Assembly (NCBI GenBank): GCA_017744715.1
Contig: JAGIAT010000003.1
Location: 396,895-460,894 of the forward strand
Origin: Niabella sp.
GTDB taxonomy: Bacteria; Bacteroidota; Bacteroidia; Chitinophagales; Chitinophagaceae
Direction: 5' to 3'
Length of the DNA stretch: 64,000 nucleotides
Position numbers and translations under genes: made by a program
The notes under the pieces: model-generated
The model's database searches: none
Seen by the model: the letters and a program-made list of their open reading frames with translations, nothing else
What the model was told of the DNA's origin: nothing
Shown here: positions 1 to 8,828 of the stretch, in pieces
Layout: the number at the start of each line of letters is the position of its first letter
How positions within the stretch are numbered: the stretch's first letter is position 1

Positions 1-29
1 CTTTGTTTTACCCTTGCACGCCTCATCGC

Positions 30-67
30 AAAAAAGACAGAAGCCGCTGCTCCTTAAAAGCAACGGC
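30..67 (-). terminator. Probable terminator after xylA
   Basis: On the minus strand a 9-bp stem (arms 43-51 and 59-67, one G.U pair, 7-nt loop) is followed by a T-rich tail whose T6 run (30-36) lies seven bases past the stem. It sits directly downstream of the xylA stop codon. The T-run is displaced, so this may be a weak terminator. Confidence 0.5.
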
Positions 68-94
68 CTCCGTTTTAAAAAAGTGTTTCGTATC

Positions 95-1423
95 TTAAAT
101 AAACCGGTTGATCATATTTTCATAGTATTCCTGTTTACCGCTGATCTGTTGCGGTTCGCCATTTTGAATGGCCAGGTCGCGCAGCGCCTCCAGGCTTAAT
201 TTTCCTTCTTCAAAATCCCGTCCGGTTCCATCTGCAAAGGATTGATAACGGTCTGCACGCAGTTGCCGGTATTCGGATCTTTGCAACACATTATCCGCAA
301 TGATCAACGCCCGGGCAAAAGCATCCATCCCGCCGATATGCGCATAAAACAGATCCGCAGCATCCGTTGAGTTCCGCCGGATTTTTGCATCAAAATTGAT
401 CCCGCCCCCGCTAAACCCGCCGGCTTCAAGAATGATCAGCATCGCTTCGGTCAGTTCGTTCAGATTATTGGGAAACTGGTCCGTATCCCATCCGTTCTGG
501 TAATCGCCCCGGTTGGCATCCATCGAACCCAGGAGTCCCGCATCTGCGGCTACCTGCAATTCATGCTGGAAGGTATGACCGGCCAGGGTTGCGTGATTTA
601 CTTCTATATTCAATTTAAAATCATCCAGGAGATCGTATTGCCGCAGGAAGCTGATCACCGTAGCAGCATCATAATCATACTGGTGTTTGGTAGGCTCACA
701 GGGCTTGGGTTCTATAAAGAAAGTGCCTTTAAAGCCCTGCTTCCGGGCATAATCCTTCGCCATATGTAAAAACCGCGCCATATGCTCCTGTTCCTTTTTC
801 ATATTGGTATTCAGCAGGCTCATATATCCCTCACGGCCGCCCCAGAACACATAGTTTTCGCCCCCCAGCTTCAGCGTGGCATCCAGTGCCGCTTTTACCT
901 GGGCCCCGGCATGCGCTACCACGTTGAAGTCCGGGTTGGTAGCCGCGCCATTCATATAGCGTACATGCGAAAACAGGTTGGCTGTACCCCATAACAATTG
1001 CACGCCGGAGGCCGCCTGTTTTTCCAGCGCATAATCGGTAATGGCCTGCAGCCGCCGTTCATTCTCCGCCACATCATTTTCATAATCTACGAGGTCTACA
1101 TCATGAAAGCAATAAAACGGCAGCGACATTTTTGTAAAAAATTCAAATGCGGCATCCATTTTATCCCGGGCCCGGTCCAGCACATCACTGCGCTGATCCC
1201 ATGCAAAAAAATGCGTGGGGCCGCCAAAAGGATCGCTTCCGTTTCCATTAAAAGAATGCCAGTAAGAACAGGCAAAACGCAGCCAATCCTTTAACGGCCG
1301 GCCCGCCACTACCCTTGTTGCATCATACCAGCGAAACGCCAGGGGATTATCCGACTCCAGCCCTTCAAATGTTACCGGGCCGATTCCTTTAAAATATTCA
1401 GTAGTTCCTGTAAGTACCTGCAT
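95..1423 (-). CDS. xylA: Xylose isomerase
   Basis: Interconverts D-xylose and D-xylulose in the cytoplasm. The 442-residue length equals the usual class II enzyme (about 440). Visible family motifs are the catalytic-histidine segment FCFHD-like YCFHDVDL (His near 107), FIEPKP and the metal-site segment around [14 protein letters not shown], followed by SMDANRGD. The start at 1423 is chosen because it gives the standard N-terminus and lies 4 bp after the xylB stop codon (1428-1430); a longer frame would run into xylB. It is the second gene of a xylB-xylA transcript and should be controlled by the LacI-type regulator encoded divergently at 3056. Identity is secure. Confidence 0.97.
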   Translation of the reverse strand: MQVLTGTTEYFKGIGPVTFEGLESDNPLAFRWYDATRVVAGRPLKDWLRFACSYWHSFNGNGSDPFGGPTHFFAWDQRSDVLDRARDKMDAAFEFFTKMSLPFYCFHDVDLVDYENDVAENERRLQAITDYALEKQAASGVQLLWGTANLFSHVRYMNGAATNPDFNVVAHAGAQVKAALDATLKLGGENYVFWGGREGYMSLLNTNMKKEQEHMARFLHMAKDYARKQGFKGTFFIEPKPCEPTKHQYDYDAATVISFLRQYDLLDDFKLNIEVNHATLAGHTFQHELQVAADAGLLGSMDANRGDYQNGWDTDQFPNNLNELTEAMLIILEAGGFSGGGINFDAKIRRNSTDAADLFYAHIGGMDAFARALIIADNVLQRSEYRQLRADRYQSFADGTGRDFEEGKLSLEALRDLAIQNGEPQQISGKQEYYENMINRFI

Positions 1424-1427
1424 AACC

Positions 1428-2942
1428 TTATTTATTTTGATGAATTTGTTGATCCAGTTGTATCCGCCATTCCTGATAAATGGTTTCATACACTTCCTGC
1501 TGTGCTGCATCCGGTGCCATCACTGTTACCCGCTCCAGGTTTTCAAACGCATTGGCCTCTGTATACATGCCCAGGCCAATACCCGCGCCGATAGCAGCGC
1601 CCACACTGGCATCCGTATGATACAGCTCCAGCGTAAGCCCCGTTACATTTACAAATGCCCGGGCAAACACCTCGCTTAAAAAAAGATTGGCCTTACCCGC
1701 CTTTACAATGGTTGCCCGCAGCCCGTTTTCCCGCATGATGTCCAGTCCGTACCGGAAGGCAAAGGCAATGCCCTCCTGCACTGCCCGGTATAAATGAGCC
1801 GGGGTATGCAGGTTCAGGTCGATACCCGAAAAGCCTGCCTGCACGATGGTGTGCTGCAACATCCGTTCGGCACCATTTCCAAAGGGATAATACCGCAGTC
1901 CCCCGGCGCCAGGCACCACGCCGGCCGCCATTTCATTCATTTGGGTATACGTATGTATGCCTCCGGTACAATCCCTGATCCAGCGGTTGCTGATGCCCGC
2001 GCCGTTAATGCAAAGCAACAGCCCGATGCGTGGCTCGTCCGGAAGATGGTTTACATGCGCAAAACTATTGATCCTCGAAAGCGGGTCATACACCAGCTGA
2101 TCGGTTACCGCGTAAATAACCCCGCTGGTGCCGGCGGTGGTTGCTATTTCACCGGGCTTTAATACATTTAATGAAAGCGCATTGTTTAACTGATCGCCGG
2201 CTTTATAAGTTATGGGCGTTCCGGCCTTCATACCCAGCTCTAACGCGCTGGCTGCACTTAGTGTTCCATGCACGGAGAACACCGGTTGCAGGTTTCCAAA
2301 AAGACCGGGATCAAATCCAAAAAAATCCAGGATATCCTGCGACACCGTGTTGCTGCGGAAATCCCAGAAGGTACCTTCCGAAAACATCGAAACCGTACTG
2401 GTAACCGTATTGCTCAGCCGGAGCGCAATATAATCGCCCGGCAACATCACCTTTCGGATCTTTTCATAAACGGCCGGCTCCTGCTCTTTTACCCAGGCCA
2501 GTTTGGCGGCCGTAAAATTGCCGGGATAGTTCAGTAAACGCTCCAGGCACCGCTCTTTTCCAATAGCCTGCAACGCCCGTTCCCCTTCGGATATGGCGCG
2601 GCCGTCGCACCAGATAATCGCATCGCGCAACACATTGTTTTCGGCATCCGTAACCACCAGCCCGTGCATCTGGTACGTGATCCCGATCGCTTCAACGGCC
2701 TGCAGGTCGCAGCCCGGCTGCTCCCCCAGTTTGCGGATCGCCGCTTTTACATCGGCCCACCATTGGCCGGGATCCTGTTCGGCCCAGCCCGGTTGCACAG
2801 ATTGTATGCCGCGTTCCACCGAATCCGGACAGGATACGGCCGCTACCACGGTCCTTGTTGCAGCATCCACCAGGGCTACCTTCACGGCAGAAGTCCCGAT
2901 ATCGATCCCCAGTAAAAAGCGATTCTTTCTTTCAGCAATCAT
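1428..2942 (-). CDS. xylB: Xylulokinase
   Basis: FGGY-family kinase that phosphorylates D-xylulose to xylulose 5-phosphate, feeding the pentose phosphate pathway. About 504 residues, normal for the family. The N-terminal phosphate motif [10 protein letters not shown], the substrate-side MHGLV and WCDGRA motifs, and the second ATPase-domain motif [12 protein letters not shown] are visible. The start at 2942 is preferred because the conserved domain begins nine residues later; ATG at 2963 is an alternative and the open frame reaches back to 3089. It is the first gene of the xylB-xylA unit, with 4 bp between the genes. The upstream region contains an 18-bp palindrome at 2998-3015 suited to the divergent LacI-type regulator. 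Confidence 0.95.
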   Translation of the reverse strand: MIAERKNRFLLGIDIGTSAVKVALVDAATRTVVAAVSCPDSVERGIQSVQPGWAEQDPGQWWADVKAAIRKLGEQPGCDLQAVEAIGITYQMHGLVVTDAENNVLRDAIIWCDGRAISEGERALQAIGKERCLERLLNYPGNFTAAKLAWVKEQEPAVYEKIRKVMLPGDYIALRLSNTVTSTVSMFSEGTFWDFRSNTVSQDILDFFGFDPGLFGNLQPVFSVHGTLSAASALELGMKAGTPITYKAGDQLNNALSLNVLKPGEIATTAGTSGVIYAVTDQLVYDPLSRINSFAHVNHLPDEPRIGLLLCINGAGISNRWIRDCTGGIHTYTQMNEMAAGVVPGAGGLRYYPFGNGAERMLQHTIVQAGFSGIDLNLHTPAHLYRAVQEGIAFAFRYGLDIMRENGLRATIVKAGKANLFLSEVFARAFVNVTGLTLELYHTDASVGAAIGAGIGLGMYTEANAFENLERVTVMAPDAAQQEVYETIYQEWRIQLDQQIHQNK

Positions 2943-2997
2943 GCATTCTGTTTTTGATTCCATCTCAGGCAACAGGATGCAATATAATACATTTTGA

Positions 2998-3015
2998 AAT
3001 GTAATCGATTTCATT
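2998..3015. promoter_or_regulatory. LacI-type operator between xylB and xylR
   Basis: AATGTAATCGATTTCATT is an 18-bp inverted repeat, symmetric at 8 of 9 paired positions about a central CG. An even palindrome with a central CpG is the usual form of LacI/GalR-family operators. It lies between the divergent xylB (start 2942) and the LacI-type gene (start 3056), where binding could control both directions. The assignment to this regulator is inferred. Confidence 0.7.
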
Positions 3016-3042
3016 ATACAAATAAAATGGCCGAAAAAGGGG

Positions 3043-3050
3043 TACATTTG
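3043..3050 (+). promoter_or_regulatory. -7 element before the xylose regulator
   Basis: TACATTTG matches the Bacteroidota -7 consensus TAnnTTTG and ends 5 nt before the ATG at 3056. No TTTG is seen at the expected -33 position. If used, the transcript would have almost no leader. Confidence 0.45.
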
Positions 3051-3055
3051 CTTGC

Positions 3056-4102
3056 ATGGAGAAACAGGTGACCATTTACGATCTTGCACGCGCGCTCAAT
3101 CTTTCCACGGCTACCATCAGCCGGGCACTGGATGATAGTCCGCTGGTAAAACCTAAAACGCGGGAAAAGATCCGGGCCATGGCCGATAAAATGGGTTACC
3201 GTCAAAACCTCATTGCCAGCAACCTGCGCAAACAGCAGTCGCGGACCATTGGCGTGCTGCTGCATGAGGTCAACTCCTACTTTTCCACTTCCGTACTGGC
3301 CGGCATCGAGAAGATCACCACGCATGAAAAGTATGATATCCTGATCGCCCACTCCGGTGAAGACGGCGAACGGGAAATTGCCAATACCCGGAATCTTTTT
3401 AATAAACGGGTAGACGGACTGATCGTATCGCTGGCCATGACCACCGTGGCCACCGACCATTTCACCCCCTTTTTTGAACAGGGCATACCGGTGGTATTTT
3501 TCGACCGGGTGGCTAAAAAGATGCCCTGCAACAAAATTGTGATCGACAATTTTAAAGCTGGTTACGAAGCCACCGCTCATTTGCTACAGCAGGGCTACCG
3601 CCGCATTGCACATATCACCGCCAGCTTACAGCGGAATGTATACGAAGACCGGTTCAGGGGCTATAAGAAAGCGCTGGCAGATCATAACATCCACTTTGAC
3701 CCGCTGCTGATGGAAAGCTGCAGCTTGAACCGGGAAGATACCTTGGCGGTAATGGATCAATTACTGGAACAAAAACCCGATGCCTTTTTTATTACCAACG
3801 ATTTTGCCGCGGCGGTTTGTATGGACGAACTGCAGCGGAGAGGCATCCGCATCCCGGAAGATATCGGGGTGATGGGTTTTAACAATGACATTCTCGGCAG
3901 CCTGATCAATCCAAGGCTGTCTACCGTAGACTATCCCGGCACGCAGATGGGAGAAACGGCTGCGCAAATCCTGATCGATAAAATCAAAACAAAAAAGAAT
4001 GGTAAAGCAACAGCCGAACATAAAAGCGTTATCATTCCCAGCACCCTGCTCATTCGTGAATCATCTGTAAAAAAGGACCGGCATCGCCGCAGCCATAAGT
4101 AA
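3056..4102 (+). CDS. LacI-family regulator, probable xylose-operon repressor
   Basis: A 348-residue LacI/GalR regulator. The N-terminal helix-turn-helix (about residues 5-25, YDLARALNLSTATISRAL) and hinge helix (around NLRKQQSRTIGVLL) are followed by a periplasmic-binding-protein-like sugar sensor domain to about residue 335, ending in the typical IPSTLLIRESS segment. It is divergent from xylB-xylA and separated by 113 bp holding the operator-like palindrome, so regulation of that operon and of itself is likely. The effector is presumably xylose or a derivative, but nothing in the sequence proves this. Confidence 0.9.
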   Translation: MEKQVTIYDLARALNLSTATISRALDDSPLVKPKTREKIRAMADKMGYRQNLIASNLRKQQSRTIGVLLHEVNSYFSTSVLAGIEKITTHEKYDILIAHSGEDGEREIANTRNLFNKRVDGLIVSLAMTTVATDHFTPFFEQGIPVVFFDRVAKKMPCNKIVIDNFKAGYEATAHLLQQGYRRIAHITASLQRNVYEDRFRGYKKALADHNIHFDPLLMESCSLNREDTLAVMDQLLEQKPDAFFITNDFAAAVCMDELQRRGIRIPEDIGVMGFNNDILGSLINPRLSTVDYPGTQMGETAAQILIDKIKTKKNGKATAEHKSVIIPSTLLIRESSVKKDRHRRSHK

Positions 4103-4341
4103 TACGCTGCAATAAACACAATCATGCGTGCCGGCAACAGACACGGCCTTTAGCGTACTGCTAAAAACGATTCCCATACCGGCAAAAAAGGACGCCGCCG
4201 GCACCTGCCTGAAGCTTAACGATCCCTGCCATCTGTGCAAGGAGGACGGGATATCCTGCTGCGGGCAGGCGTCACCGGTAAATGATGCAGCCGCCCGGGA
4301 TAGCAGTTCCGTTTCCTGCAACTGCCGGTCATGTTTTTATC

Positions 4342-4887
4342 TCAGCAACCTCCTTTACGGGGGGCACGTTTATAAATTATTTTACGTGCTTGTTCTACAT
4401 AGTCGCCCGATATGATTGGGTATGAATACTTGGGCGCGTGCGATACGCTATGGCTTCTGATCATTATTTTGTCGTTAACTTTCAGGCCCTGCAATTGCTG
4501 AAATTCGTTAGCCGTTTCCGTCCCAAAACTAAGAATATAGTCGTCGCCATTAATACGCACCATCACTCCGAAACCTAATCTTGATCCTGGCGGAAGAGAA
4601 AGAGCGGTTACAACAGCTTCCATGTTGGTAAAAGCATTTATATGCTTCGTTAATTTAGCAGCACTGGCAAGCACTTTTTTACCTTCGGGAGACACTTCCC
4701 ATTTTTTGTACTTTATACCTTCAGGGGTAGCCTCCCATTTTTCCCTTTCGGCTTTTATTTCAGCAGCAGAAAGGGGTTTTGGGGTTGATTTTTTAGAAGT
4801 TTCATTTTTGATTTCGCGATTGGCAAATACCAGTCCACCTGCCACAACCAGCGGCAAGATCAGCGCATAGATAACTTTTTTCATCAT
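4342..4887 (-). CDS. Exported hypothetical protein
   Basis: I do not recognise this 181-residue protein. It begins with a short basic stretch and a hydrophobic segment (about residues 6-22), either a signal peptide or an N-terminal anchor. A Lys/Glu-rich region follows, with a small internal duplication: WEATPEGIKYK is followed at once by WEVSPEGKKVL. The C-terminal half (about 85-170) looks like a compact beta-rich domain. It is divergent from the membrane-anchored regulator at 5083, and the 195-bp intergenic region carries repeated TTGTAAATA sites, so it may be a target of that regulator. Codon use looks like that of its neighbours. Confidence 0.7.
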   Translation of the reverse strand: MMKKVIYALILPLVVAGGLVFANREIKNETSKKSTPKPLSAAEIKAEREKWEATPEGIKYKKWEVSPEGKKVLASAAKLTKHINAFTNMEAVVTALSLPPGSRLGFGVMVRINGDDYILSFGTETANEFQQLQGLKVNDKIMIRSHSVSHAPKYSYPIISGDYVEQARKIIYKRAPRKGGC

Positions 4888-5039
4888 TTTTTAATTTTTT
4901 GGTAAAAGATTTACGATTTCCAATAGTGGTAAATGCAGCGCCTTTTTTCATTTTTTATTGAACACTCAAACGCTTTTCATGTTACATCTTAATTGGTTCA
5001 GCGAAATTACCTTCCGGTTTTTCAGCTTGGAAATCAGGA

Positions 5040-5080
5040 TTGTAAATAAAAATGTAACCTTTGTAAATAAATTGTAAATA
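5040..5080 (+). promoter_or_regulatory. Phased direct repeats TTGTAAATA
   Basis: TTGTAAATA occurs at 5040, 5061 and 5072, with a degenerate TGTAA copy at 5053. Spacings of 21 and 11 bp put the good copies on one face of the helix. The array ends 2 bp before the start codon of the winged-helix regulator. Direct repeats about 11 bp apart are the binding mode of OmpR/PhoB-type DNA-binding domains, which is the fold of the downstream protein. Autoregulation is inferred. Confidence 0.55.
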
Positions 5081-5082
5081 GT

Positions 5083-5973
5083 ATGTCTGATAGCCCAAAT
5101 CGCCTCCCGGGGAAACGCAAATACCTGTTTGGGTTGATATTATTCTTGCTGACCACGGTGATCTGCGTGGCGATCAGCATGACGGGCAATAATGACTTTG
5201 ACGTTGCCAGAAGGGAGGTTTTGCTTCGCCGGGTCGGACATGAACTGCTTTTACAGTCGGGCGACAGTGTATCACGGGTGCTTCCGGTAAAAAAGATCGG
5301 GGAAAATGAATACCGGATCAGTTTTGAGCATGCGTTTACTTTTCAACCGGACTCGCTGGTAAATACCACGCAGCGTTTGTTAGCAAAAGACCCGCTGGCA
5401 AATGATTATGTTGTTAACATACTTAACTGCGGTAACGCCAGTGTAGCCTATGGATTTGCAATTTCCTCCAATAAAAAAGATGATATTATAGCGTGCAGAG
5501 GGCGAACGCAACCCACAGCATGTTATATGATGGACATTAAGTTTAAACCGACAAACATAAATGCTATAAAAAAAGTGTCGCTTTTGAGCAGCCTGTCGGT
5601 TTTAGCATTCGTTGGATTTATTTTCCTGAAGTCTGTCAGGCCACGGAAGACCTTGCCGCACCGTCAGCAGGCAGGGATGTTTACGTTAGGGGCAATATCG
5701 TTCGATGCGGAGACTCAAAGGCTGATGGTAAATGAAAAGACCATAGACCTGACCAGAACGGAAACCCGTGTATTACGGATTTTTGCGTTGTCTCCAAACG
5801 AACCTATAGAACGAAGCCGGCTACAAAAAGAGATCTGGGAAGATGACGGTGTTATTGTGGGACGCAGCCTGGATATGTTCATATCAAAGCTTAGAAAAAA
5901 ATTGGAGCTTGATCCGAATATCAAAATTGTGGTGATACGTGGCAAAGGCTATAAGCTTGAGGTTAGTGTTTAA
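5083..5973 (+). CDS. Membrane-anchored OmpR/PhoB-type winged-helix regulator
   Basis: A 296-residue one-component regulator. A first transmembrane segment (about 13-35) and a second (about 163-183) enclose a periplasmic domain of about 125 residues. That domain contains three cysteines (in ILNCGN and IACRGRTQPTACY) that could form a disulfide or bind a ligand. The C-terminal 100 residues are a winged-helix domain of the Trans_reg_C type (LTRTETRVLRIFAL, RSLDMFISKLRKKLE, GKGYKLE). There is no receiver domain, so signalling resembles ToxR/CadC logic but with the DNA-binding domain at the C-terminus. Phased repeats directly upstream suggest autoregulation; the divergent exported protein is the other likely target. 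The ligand is unknown. Confidence 0.85.
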   Translation: MSDSPNRLPGKRKYLFGLILFLLTTVICVAISMTGNNDFDVARREVLLRRVGHELLLQSGDSVSRVLPVKKIGENEYRISFEHAFTFQPDSLVNTTQRLLAKDPLANDYVVNILNCGNASVAYGFAISSNKKDDIIACRGRTQPTACYMMDIKFKPTNINAIKKVSLLSSLSVLAFVGFIFLKSVRPRKTLPHRQQAGMFTLGAISFDAETQRLMVNEKTIDLTRTETRVLRIFALSPNEPIERSRLQKEIWEDDGVIVGRSLDMFISKLRKKLELDPNIKIVVIRGKGYKLEVSV

Positions 5974-6301
5974 GACGCTCCATCCAAACCAATCCGTCGG
6001 TCTGATTCCGGGAATTGCCGGATAAAAAGGAGATGTGTATAAACGTATTCATGCAGGCGCCATGCCCCACCGGCTGCAGATCAAGTGAAAAAGTTGGGGA
6101 ACTGGAGGAAAATTGATTTTCTTTCTGGTGTATGGGAGCTGAACAACCAGAGACATTTAGCTTCCTGAAGAGTTTAAAGGGCAATATCATTCCAAAGGCT
6201 TTTTGCCGGAGATCCGCGTACCGGATTTTCCGATACAGGAGTTTAGGTTATCCCGCCATCGCTGATTTGCTTTGGTTAATTTTATCAAGTGCAAATAACG
6301 T
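5974..6301. other. Gene-free stretch
   Basis: 328 bases without a supportable gene. A 64-codon open frame at 6132-6326 has no recognisable features and runs into the 3' end of the gene on the other strand. No strong hairpin or promoter is seen. Confidence 0.5.
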
Positions 6302-6727
6302 TTATGCTCCTGCCTGGTTCGGGTAATAACCAATGGTCCATTTAATACCAAATTTATCGCGGGTCACTGCCATCTTCCCGGCAAAGAAATCATGCAATGG
6401 AAATATAATATCACCACCCGCTGAAAGATTGGAGAGATACGTTTTCAGCTCATCTTCTGTACTGCAGCTCAACGACAAGGACAAGGCGTTCGCTATGGGG
6501 TTTATTGTTTCATCGGGCCCTATCCCATCTGAGGCTAACAGCACCATCGCTCCCTTTGTAAGACTGGAATGGAGGATGCTATCTGCCTTGTCAGCAGGGA
6601 ACTGGGCGGCCATGGGTGACTGGCCTACTGTTATTATCTCGAGGGTAGCATCCAGCGCCTCTTTGTAAAACGTTATGGCGTCGCGACAATTGCCGTTGAA
6701 CGTGATGTGCGGGTTAATCTGTGACAT
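6302..6727 (-). CDS. PhnB-like VOC-superfamily protein
   Basis: About 141 residues of the glyoxalase/VOC fold, closest in appearance to the PhnB/3-demethylubiquinone-methyltransferase-like group: an N-terminal INPHITFNGNCRDAITFYKEAL beta-alpha unit and the C-terminal DKFGIKWTIGY signature. Members are usually homodimers of unknown substrate and many have no metal site. The start at 6727 gives the standard N-terminus; the frame extends eight codons further. A TAAATTTG -7 element lies upstream at 6764-6771. No functional partner is adjacent. Confidence 0.85.
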   Translation of the reverse strand: MSQINPHITFNGNCRDAITFYKEALDATLEIITVGQSPMAAQFPADKADSILHSSLTKGAMVLLASDGIGPDETINPIANALSLSLSCSTEDELKTYLSNLSAGGDIIFPLHDFFAGKMAVTRDKFGIKWTIGYYPNQAGA

Positions 6728-7144
6728 ATGTGTTTGTTTTTGGGTTATCAATTACTGCCAACACAAATTTAGCACAGGGTATATCTGTGTAAGCGGTAGG
6801 ATAACGTCAAAAACGAGGCGTTTTACGCAATTCATTAGTCAACTCCAAGTTTCTTCTACCATACCCCCCATTGTGGTTCAAATACTACGTTTGCTAATGC
6901 GAATCTTCGCTTTTCAACTGACAAACAATGAATACAAGTAGGATATTTAACACCATATTCTTTACATTCCGGGCATCACTCCATATTACATAAATCAACG
7001 TATGATGCACATTTATTACAGGTATTACAGGCGGTTAATGCAATTTCAAAGGAGACGTATTGAATATTGTCGTTTAAATAAAGTAAAAAATGCCGCTGTC
7101 TCCATTGCTTCTTTATTGTTATTCTTTGCTCGCAGTTATAGCTT
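6728..7144. other. Gene-free stretch
   Basis: About 417 bases with no supportable gene. It contains the -7 element for the PhnB-like gene. The minus-strand frame 6976-7293 overlaps the end of the AlkD-like gene and ends in a Cys-rich run (CNTCNKC), but nothing identifies it as real; it could be remnant sequence. Confidence 0.4.
6764..6771 (-). promoter_or_regulatory. -7 element for the PhnB-like gene
   Basis: Minus-strand TAAATTTG fits TAnnTTTG and lies 36 nt upstream of the ATG at 6727. No clear -33 TTTG at 19-bp spacing. Confidence 0.4.
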
Positions 7145-7783
7145 TTATAAGTTTCGCTTTTTACTTTCAATTGCAATGAACGCTGGTAAGTATTCAGGTG
7201 TACAGCCTTTGGAAACCATTTTACCTTTGTAAAGCCCTGTTTTTTCTCCAAGCGTAATACAACGATTTCGATATTTTTTTTCAAAAACGCCAATCCAACC
7301 TGCTGTAAAATTCATTGCCCACTGCACTTCCGGTTCCTCCGTTTTTATTGTCTTTTCAATAACAGATAGCAATTCGTCACTATTGGGCTGAATTTTCCCC
7401 ATCCAGCGCAGCCGTCCCTGATAGTACCAATAGGTTCTTCTTTTAAGCGAAGATTCACTGTCTTTCCAACTTTCTATTAAAGCGATTGTCATTTTGTCTT
7501 TAGTGAGTTGGTTTGCCATAAGCCAATCAATTAGTTGATTTTTTTCATTTTCGTTGTGTTGATGCATGTCGCTAACCAGGCCGTCGATCACTTCATCGGT
7601 AAGATTTTTTTTATCCATGATCAATAGGGCTAATTGCCGGGGTAAAAATTGCTTTGTTGACCAAAGCTTCATGGCCAATTCGTGGTCTTTTTTTATCTCT
7701 GTAGCAATCTTTCGTAGGTCACCGAGTTTTGTTTTATCAGTTATTTGATTTAAGATACTTTCTGTTGTCGTATACTGTTTCAT
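7145..7783 (-). CDS. DNA alkylation repair protein, AlkD-like
   Basis: About 212 residues of the AlkD/AlkC-type DNA alkylation repair family, HEAT-like helical-repeat glycosylases that remove cationic alkylated bases. Characteristic segments are the helical repeats from about residue 20 on, RRTYWYYQGRLRWMG and the C-terminal VQWAMNFTAGWIG with the conserved KKGCTPEY-like KGCTPEYLPAF. The start at 7783 (ATGAAACAG) is chosen over the frame start at 7816. It stands alone here, but an AlkA-type glycosylase and an Ogt methyltransferase lie at 38.7-39.9 kb, so the window carries three alkylation-damage genes. Confidence 0.85.
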   Translation of the reverse strand: MKQYTTTESILNQITDKTKLGDLRKIATEIKKDHELAMKLWSTKQFLPRQLALLIMDKKNLTDEVIDGLVSDMHQHNENEKNQLIDWLMANQLTKDKMTIALIESWKDSESSLKRRTYWYYQGRLRWMGKIQPNSDELLSVIEKTIKTEEPEVQWAMNFTAGWIGVFEKKYRNRCITLGEKTGLYKGKMVSKGCTPEYLPAFIAIESKKRNL

Positions 7784-8255
7784 ATTGCATTTTTGTTTTT
7801 GGAGACAAATGCTCATCTCTAATTATTACACTTCTAAAATTAACTAAATTCTTCTCTTCTTGTTTTCATCGTTCATTTCACATGGGAAATTGAGGCAACT
7901 TTTGAGAAGTGCGGTTTCTGTTCCGGAGTGCTATCAGACACGTTGATATAGGGCAGGCGCACTAGCTTGCCGGAATATATCTGAAGCAGTACGGTACAAC
8001 AAGTGCAGGAGGATTGGTGATTGACAGCCAGGCAGGCATATCCTTCTCAATTCCCGTAAGTTCTTTTAGTAGTTGCATAAATTCACGGGGGTGGCGCCCC
8101 CTCTCTTCACTTGGTGGAATAGATGCGTTAAAGGCTGGGGCCGTAATATCGGATAAAAAGGTTCAAAATTTGTTTTAGCTTTTTCGAATGTATCATAGTA
8201 TATACGAAGCCCCCCCTTTCATTTCCCATAATTAAAGACGCTTCATTGTTTACCA
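7784..8255. other. Intergenic region with degraded coding sequence
   Basis: No intact gene. The right half carries the broken minus-strand frame described separately (7962-8256). The left part (7784-7961) shows nothing recognisable. Confidence 0.4.
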
Positions 8256-8256
8256 T
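7962..8256 (-). pseudogene. Possible pseudogene broken at two homopolymer runs
   Basis: On the minus strand three frames join into one plausible protein of about 97 residues if one base is added at the G7 run (plus-strand C7 at about 8209-8217) and one at the T5 run near 8160. The pieces read MVNNEASLIMGNERGG, then YYDTFEKAKTNFEPF, then LSDITAPAFNASIPPSEERG through WLSITNPPALVV to a TAG at 7962-7964. The amino-acid composition looks protein-like, but I do not recognise a family. Alternatives are chance or two sequencing errors in homopolymers. Confidence 0.35.
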
Positions 8257-8279
8257 TGATCCGTCCCCGTAAGCAAGAA

Positions 8280-8513
8280 ATGGAACCGGCTAAAGATTCT
8301 AAACCCGTCAGTGACGTAACTTCTCCGTTAAGTGCTTATGAGTTGCAGAAATTAGCAGGTAATGAAATGACGTCGTTGAAGAGCGGGTTAGCTTTAACAG
8401 CACACTGTTCTGATCCAAAAAAGATCAAGTTCGTTCAAGAAGCCGGTTTCAAAAAAGTTTTAAAAAATATTTTCCAAAAAAAAAGAGTTGCAAGAAAACT
8501 TACAACTCTTTAA
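8280..8513 (+). CDS. Doubtful small ORF
   Basis: A 77-codon frame (85 if the TTG at 8256 is used) with a Lys-rich tail whose last codons form the terminator of the tRNA on the other strand. No family, signal peptide or promoter is recognisable. It is listed only because the surrounding 700 bp are otherwise empty; it may not be translated. Confidence 0.2.
   Translation: MEPAKDSKPVSDVTSPLSAYELQKLAGNEMTSLKSGLALTAHCSDPKKIKFVQEAGFKKVLKNIFQKKRVARKLTTL
8475..8511 (-). terminator. Terminator after tRNA-Pro
   Basis: Minus-strand stem of about 12 bp with one mismatch (outer arms 8482-8490 and 8503-8511), followed by a run of T (plus-strand A-run 8476-8484). It lies 10 bp beyond the tRNA 3' end, a textbook intrinsic terminator. 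Confidence 0.85.
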
Positions 8514-8521
8514 TATTTAAG

Positions 8522-8595
8522 TCGGGACGACTAGATTCGAACTAGCGACCCCTTGCACCCCATGCAAGTGCGCTACCGGGCTGCGCCACGTCCCG
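8522..8595 (-). tRNA. tRNA-Pro (anticodon GGG)
   Basis: 74 nt on the minus strand fold as a cloverleaf. The acceptor stem is CGGGACG/CGTCCCG (8589-8595 with 8523-8529). The anticodon arm CTTGC-ATGGGGT-GCAAG gives anticodon GGG, and the T arm contains GTTCGAAT. The CCA end is not encoded. A canonical promoter lies 45 bp upstream and a terminator 10 bp downstream, so it is a single-gene transcript. Confidence 0.96.
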
Positions 8596-8639
8596 AACCG
8601 GATCCCAGAACGCTATACGCGGTCTTATTGGGAGGGGTG

Positions 8640-8670
8640 CAAATATAATACATTTTCCTTTTCCATCAAA
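8640..8670 (-). promoter_or_regulatory. Canonical -33/-7 promoter of tRNA-Pro
   Basis: Minus-strand TTTG (8670-8667), a 19-bp spacer and TATATTTG (8647-8640) match the Bacteroidota primary-sigma consensus TTTG-N19-TAnnTTTG. It points at the tRNA, leaving a 5' leader of roughly 35-40 nt to be removed by RNase P. Confidence 0.85.
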
Positions 8671-8813
8671 AGTAAAGCACATTTTTTACTGCAGTTGTTT
8701 CCAGCAACTGCATTTCGCTCCACCGCTTCGGCTTTCCGCCCCCCTGTGGTTGCTTTCCAACCGCATCTCTCATTATCTCCCTGCATATTCCTCTAAAAAT
8801 CAGAAATTGCGCT

Positions 8814-8821
8814 TATCTTCG
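8814..8821 (+). promoter_or_regulatory. -7 element before the dihydroorotase-like gene
   Basis: TATCTTCG, one mismatch from TAnnTTTG, ends 7 nt before the ATG at 8829. It would give a leaderless or nearly leaderless message. No -33 TTTG at the expected distance. Confidence 0.4.
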
Positions 8822-8828
8822 CACCTTA

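Noticed and set aside
4128..4415. 95-codon Cys-rich plus-strand frame
   Set aside because: Overlaps the exported protein gene on the other strand and has no promoter or signal peptide; the cysteine content looks like chance.
6976..7293. 105-codon minus-strand frame with a CxxCxxC run
   Set aside because: More than half overlaps the AlkD-like gene in another frame and the tail has no recognisable homology.
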